Assembly (NCBI GenBank): GCA_014804695.1
Contig: JAAUZJ010000038.1
Coordinates: 1 to 64,000 of the forward strand
From: Lachnospiraceae bacterium
GTDB lineage: Bacteria; Bacillota; Clostridia; Lachnospirales; Lachnospiraceae
Length of the DNA stretch: 64,000 bases
Direction of reading: 5' to 3'
Shown here: piece by piece, positions 61,920 to 64,000 of the stretch
How the letters are laid out: every line of letters begins with the position of its first letter
Numbering within the stretch: the first letter of the stretch is position 1
The notes under the pieces: model-generated
Database searches by the model: none
What the model was told of the DNA's origin: nothing
The model's input: the letters and a program-made list of their open reading frames with translations, nothing else
Made by a program: the position numbers and the translations under genes

Positions 61920-63935
61920 TTAAACATCAGCACGCAGCAAAGGAAGACTGATCGTAAACGTCGATCCTTCCCCTTCTTTGGAAAATGCATTTATCTCGCC
62001 TGCATGTTCCAAAATAATAGCGCGAGTGATGGCAAGCCCTAATCCCTGCCCGCCTTTATCGCTTCGGGTGGTGTAGGAACGGCGGAAAATATTTGGAAGG
62101 TCTTTTTCCGGTATGCCGCAGCCGGTATCTGAAATGGCTATATAGGCAAATGCTTCATCTGTTGTAAGAGAAAGCGTTATTTTACCATCCGGCGGAGTAA
62201 AATCGGCGGCATTATATAAGAGGTTTTCCAATGCACGGAAAAGCTGTTCTTTACTTGCCATAATGCGACAGGGGCGAGAAGTAATATTTTTAAGAAAATT
62301 TGGCCCGTAAAGTTCTATGATAGGGCGGCAGTTGTGATAAAAATCCGAAAGGAAGGTATTTAACAGCATAGGCTCCATTTTGGCAGGAGAGCTTGTCTGA
62401 GCAGCTATTTCCTGAATGGATTTAAGGCGTTCGGATAAAATATTGCACTGTTCCTCTATGTGAATCATTCTCCTATGAGTGTCCTCATCCAGCATAATAT
62501 CATTCAGGCGTATAATCTGTGCCATATTCGAGAGGGATGTGAGGGGAGATTTCATATCATGCCCTAATTCTGCGATCAGCTGTCCTCTCTCCATGAGAAG
62601 CTTGTGCAGATGTTCTGTTTTTTCCTCGACTTCTTCCTGCAGGTGAAGATTAAGCTTTATATTTTCCTTTGCCATTTCCCTGTTGCGCTGCACCATCAGG
62701 ATGGCGAAAGCAATAACCATGCAAAATGCACCATATTCTTCAGGGTAAGCGCCGGCAAACGGTTCATAGTATCCGATTGTCAGAACGCTGTAAAACAGGC
62801 AGACGCCATTTGCAGTAGCGGCAGCAAGAATGGTTTTTACGTGAAGCAGCCCTGCAAAGCCACCTGAAACTGTCAGACTGATAAGAAAGAATGCCATTAT
62901 GGCCTTGTACCATGAAATGAATGGTCCATACCATAGTATAAGACTGGGAATAATAGGAAATACAAATAAAGGCGCGATGATAACAATTCCGCAGACTCCT
63001 AAAGAAATAAAGTTAAGCGTTTTTTTCAGGCGTTTAAAACCGTTTGGCAAAAAGAACAGGAGGGCAATCTGTATGGAAAAGTAAATGCCAAGTATAGCGG
63101 CAGCGTCTTCTAAGGCATAAAGTGTGCGCACAAGCGGTACGCCAAACAGTCTTAAGAAGGGATAGCATATTCGCAGTGCAAAGGAGAGGCTTAACATGCC
63201 AAAGTAAAATGTGGCAGAGTTGTAGCCGTTTTTTTTGTGCTCCCAGAGTACGATGCAAAATAAAGAGAGTGTGAGTGATGAAAAAAACAACAGTCCATAG
63301 ATGAGCATACGGGCGGCAATAAGGTGGCTGACGCTGTCAGCATCTCCTATTACGGGTGGATACCAGATTCCGCCATAATAGTGGGAATAATTGGCAGTTT
63401 GGATAATAAGCTCCGCTTCGCCGTCAAGAAAAAAGGAATAAGCGGTATCTTTAACAAGAGGAACATACGTTCTCATAGGCACATAATTATCCAGAGATAC
63501 ATTGCCTGTTTCGCCCAGGCAAAGTCCGTTTACATAAACCCTGGAGGCACAGAGAGGCTCCTGTAGATAGAGCATGATATTACCATTGCCTTGCAGATGC
63601 AGACGCCATGTGGAGACACCGTATGGATTTTTGTCCTCATGGAATAAGGCAAGGTTTGGATATTCGCCTGCCCATGTGCTATAATAAGAATGTGTTCCCG
63701 TAGAAAAATCGTCCGGAAGGAGCAGAATGTCCGGATAAAGTTCCCATCCGTCTACAAGGGAACAATAACCATTTTCTGGAATTATGCAAAGATTGTCTTG
63801 TGTCAGGACTGCCTTTGTTATATATTTATTATCGTAGGTGTTAACTGTTAACAACCCTAGCAGGATTAAAATAATTGTACCTGCGATTACCAGAATTGTT
63901 TGAAAAGCAGATTTATTAAGTATAGTCTGTTTCAT
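61920..63935 (-). CDS. Sensor histidine kinase with 7TM-DISM-type input domain
   Basis: 671 residues. One N-terminal membrane helix (12-32), an extracytoplasmic jelly-roll-like domain (35-205, with SRVYVNGLCLGETGNVS) as in 7TMR-DISMED2, seven helices (about 210-420), coiled coil, HisKA with ELGHDMKSPLTSLSNM (His near 458) and HATPase with ENLLYNAADF, DTGCGIPEKD, GGQGLGLAI. Reverse strand, stop abuts the VOC stop. TAGGAGGATT lies upstream of the ATG. No response regulator is inside the window; it may lie beyond 64000. Bases 63936-64000 hold no other recognisable feature. Confidence 0.88.
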   Translation of the reverse strand: MKQTILNKSAFQTILVIAGTIILILLGLLTVNTYDNKYITKAVLTQDNLCIIPENGYCSLVDGWELYPDILLLPDDFSTGTHSYYSTWAGEYPNLALFHEDKNPYGVSTWRLHLQGNGNIMLYLQEPLCASRVYVNGLCLGETGNVSLDNYVPMRTYVPLVKDTAYSFFLDGEAELIIQTANYSHYYGGIWYPPVIGDADSVSHLIAARMLIYGLLFFSSLTLSLFCIVLWEHKKNGYNSATFYFGMLSLSFALRICYPFLRLFGVPLVRTLYALEDAAAILGIYFSIQIALLFFLPNGFKRLKKTLNFISLGVCGIVIIAPLFVFPIIPSLILWYGPFISWYKAIMAFFLISLTVSGGFAGLLHVKTILAAATANGVCLFYSVLTIGYYEPFAGAYPEEYGAFCMVIAFAILMVQRNREMAKENIKLNLHLQEEVEEKTEHLHKLLMERGQLIAELGHDMKSPLTSLSNMAQIIRLNDIMLDEDTHRRMIHIEEQCNILSERLKSIQEIAAQTSSPAKMEPMLLNTFLSDFYHNCRPIIELYGPNFLKNITSRPCRIMASKEQLFRALENLLYNAADFTPPDGKITLSLTTDEAFAYIAISDTGCGIPEKDLPNIFRRSYTTRSDKGGQGLGLAITRAIILEHAGEINAFSKEGEGSTFTISLPLLRADV

Positions 63936-64000
63936 GATAATTGATAATCCTCCTAAAATACCGATAAAGGAATAGTTATATGAAAAACAAATGTAAAATC

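Noticed and set aside
1-64000. tRNA, rRNA, insertion sequences, prophage or origin
   Set aside because: None seen on reading both strands; no transposase, integrase other than XerD, or DnaA-box cluster. Short tRNA-like folds could still be missed without a folding search.

Overview
The window is a low-to-moderate GC Firmicutes chromosome segment. Class Clostridia, most probably family Lachnospiraceae, is suggested by the conserved gene strings (spoIIIAH, asp23-nusB-xseAB-ispA-dxs-tlyA-nadK-recN-spoIVB-spo0A; yicC-remA-gmk-rpoZ-rimO-pgsA-cinA-recA-recX-rny; nudix-spoIIM-xerD; gap-pgk-tpiA). BspA-type surface protein, NFACT/RqcH, coat F and SpoVB genes support this. It is an inference from gene content and order; no rRNA or tRNA gene is visible to confirm it.

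Layout. 1-18.9 kb: the end of spoIIIAH, then deoB, prfC and a secreted transglutaminase-like protein placed ahead of the usual asp23-to-recN housekeeping string, then spoIVB, a strikingly short spo0A, glycogen synthase and a MurJ/YtgP-type flippase. 18.9-19.9 kb: an unannotated 30-residue membrane peptide with a convergent antisense promoter and a shared terminator (a type I toxin-antitoxin candidate), followed by two small coat-F-type genes. 20.1-27.4 kb: rqcH (reverse), then yicC to cinA. 27.4-33.9 kb: accessory insertion between cinA and recA, with an Asn/Tyr/Gly-repeat membrane protein, a broken small gene and an ABC exporter whose permease carries about 420 residues of coiled coil. 34.2-49.8 kb: SOS-controlled recA, recX, rny, an aminotransferase, Nudix hydrolase, spoIIM, xerD, aroF, spoVB, mnmA, a PHP phosphatase and gap-pgk-tpiA. 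49.8-52.3 kb: a small island between two near-identical terminators, with a JAMM-like protein pair, an XRE regulator and a doubly broken partner gene. 52.4-56.2 kb: a 1244-residue BspA-like surface protein. 56.4-64 kb: XRE regulator, upp, and a GntR/ABC-2/CPBP/VOC operon with a palindromic operator on its promoter, facing a 7TM-type histidine kinase.

How it fits together. Most of the window is core information processing, isoprenoid and nucleotide salvage, lower glycolysis and sporulation genes. The most notable observation is that Spo0A, the sporulation master regulator, keeps its whole DNA-binding domain but has lost most of its receiver domain, including the phospho-acceptor region, in an intact reading frame. 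Late and mid sporulation genes (spoIIIAH, spoIVB, spoIIM, spoVB, coat F) remain apparently intact. Either the lineage activates Spo0A without a phosphorelay or the regulator has been repurposed. Second in interest is the hidden toxin/antisense RNA locus at 18.94-19.28 kb.

Limits: all identifications are from reading translated sequence and remembered family motifs; no database search or folding program was run.
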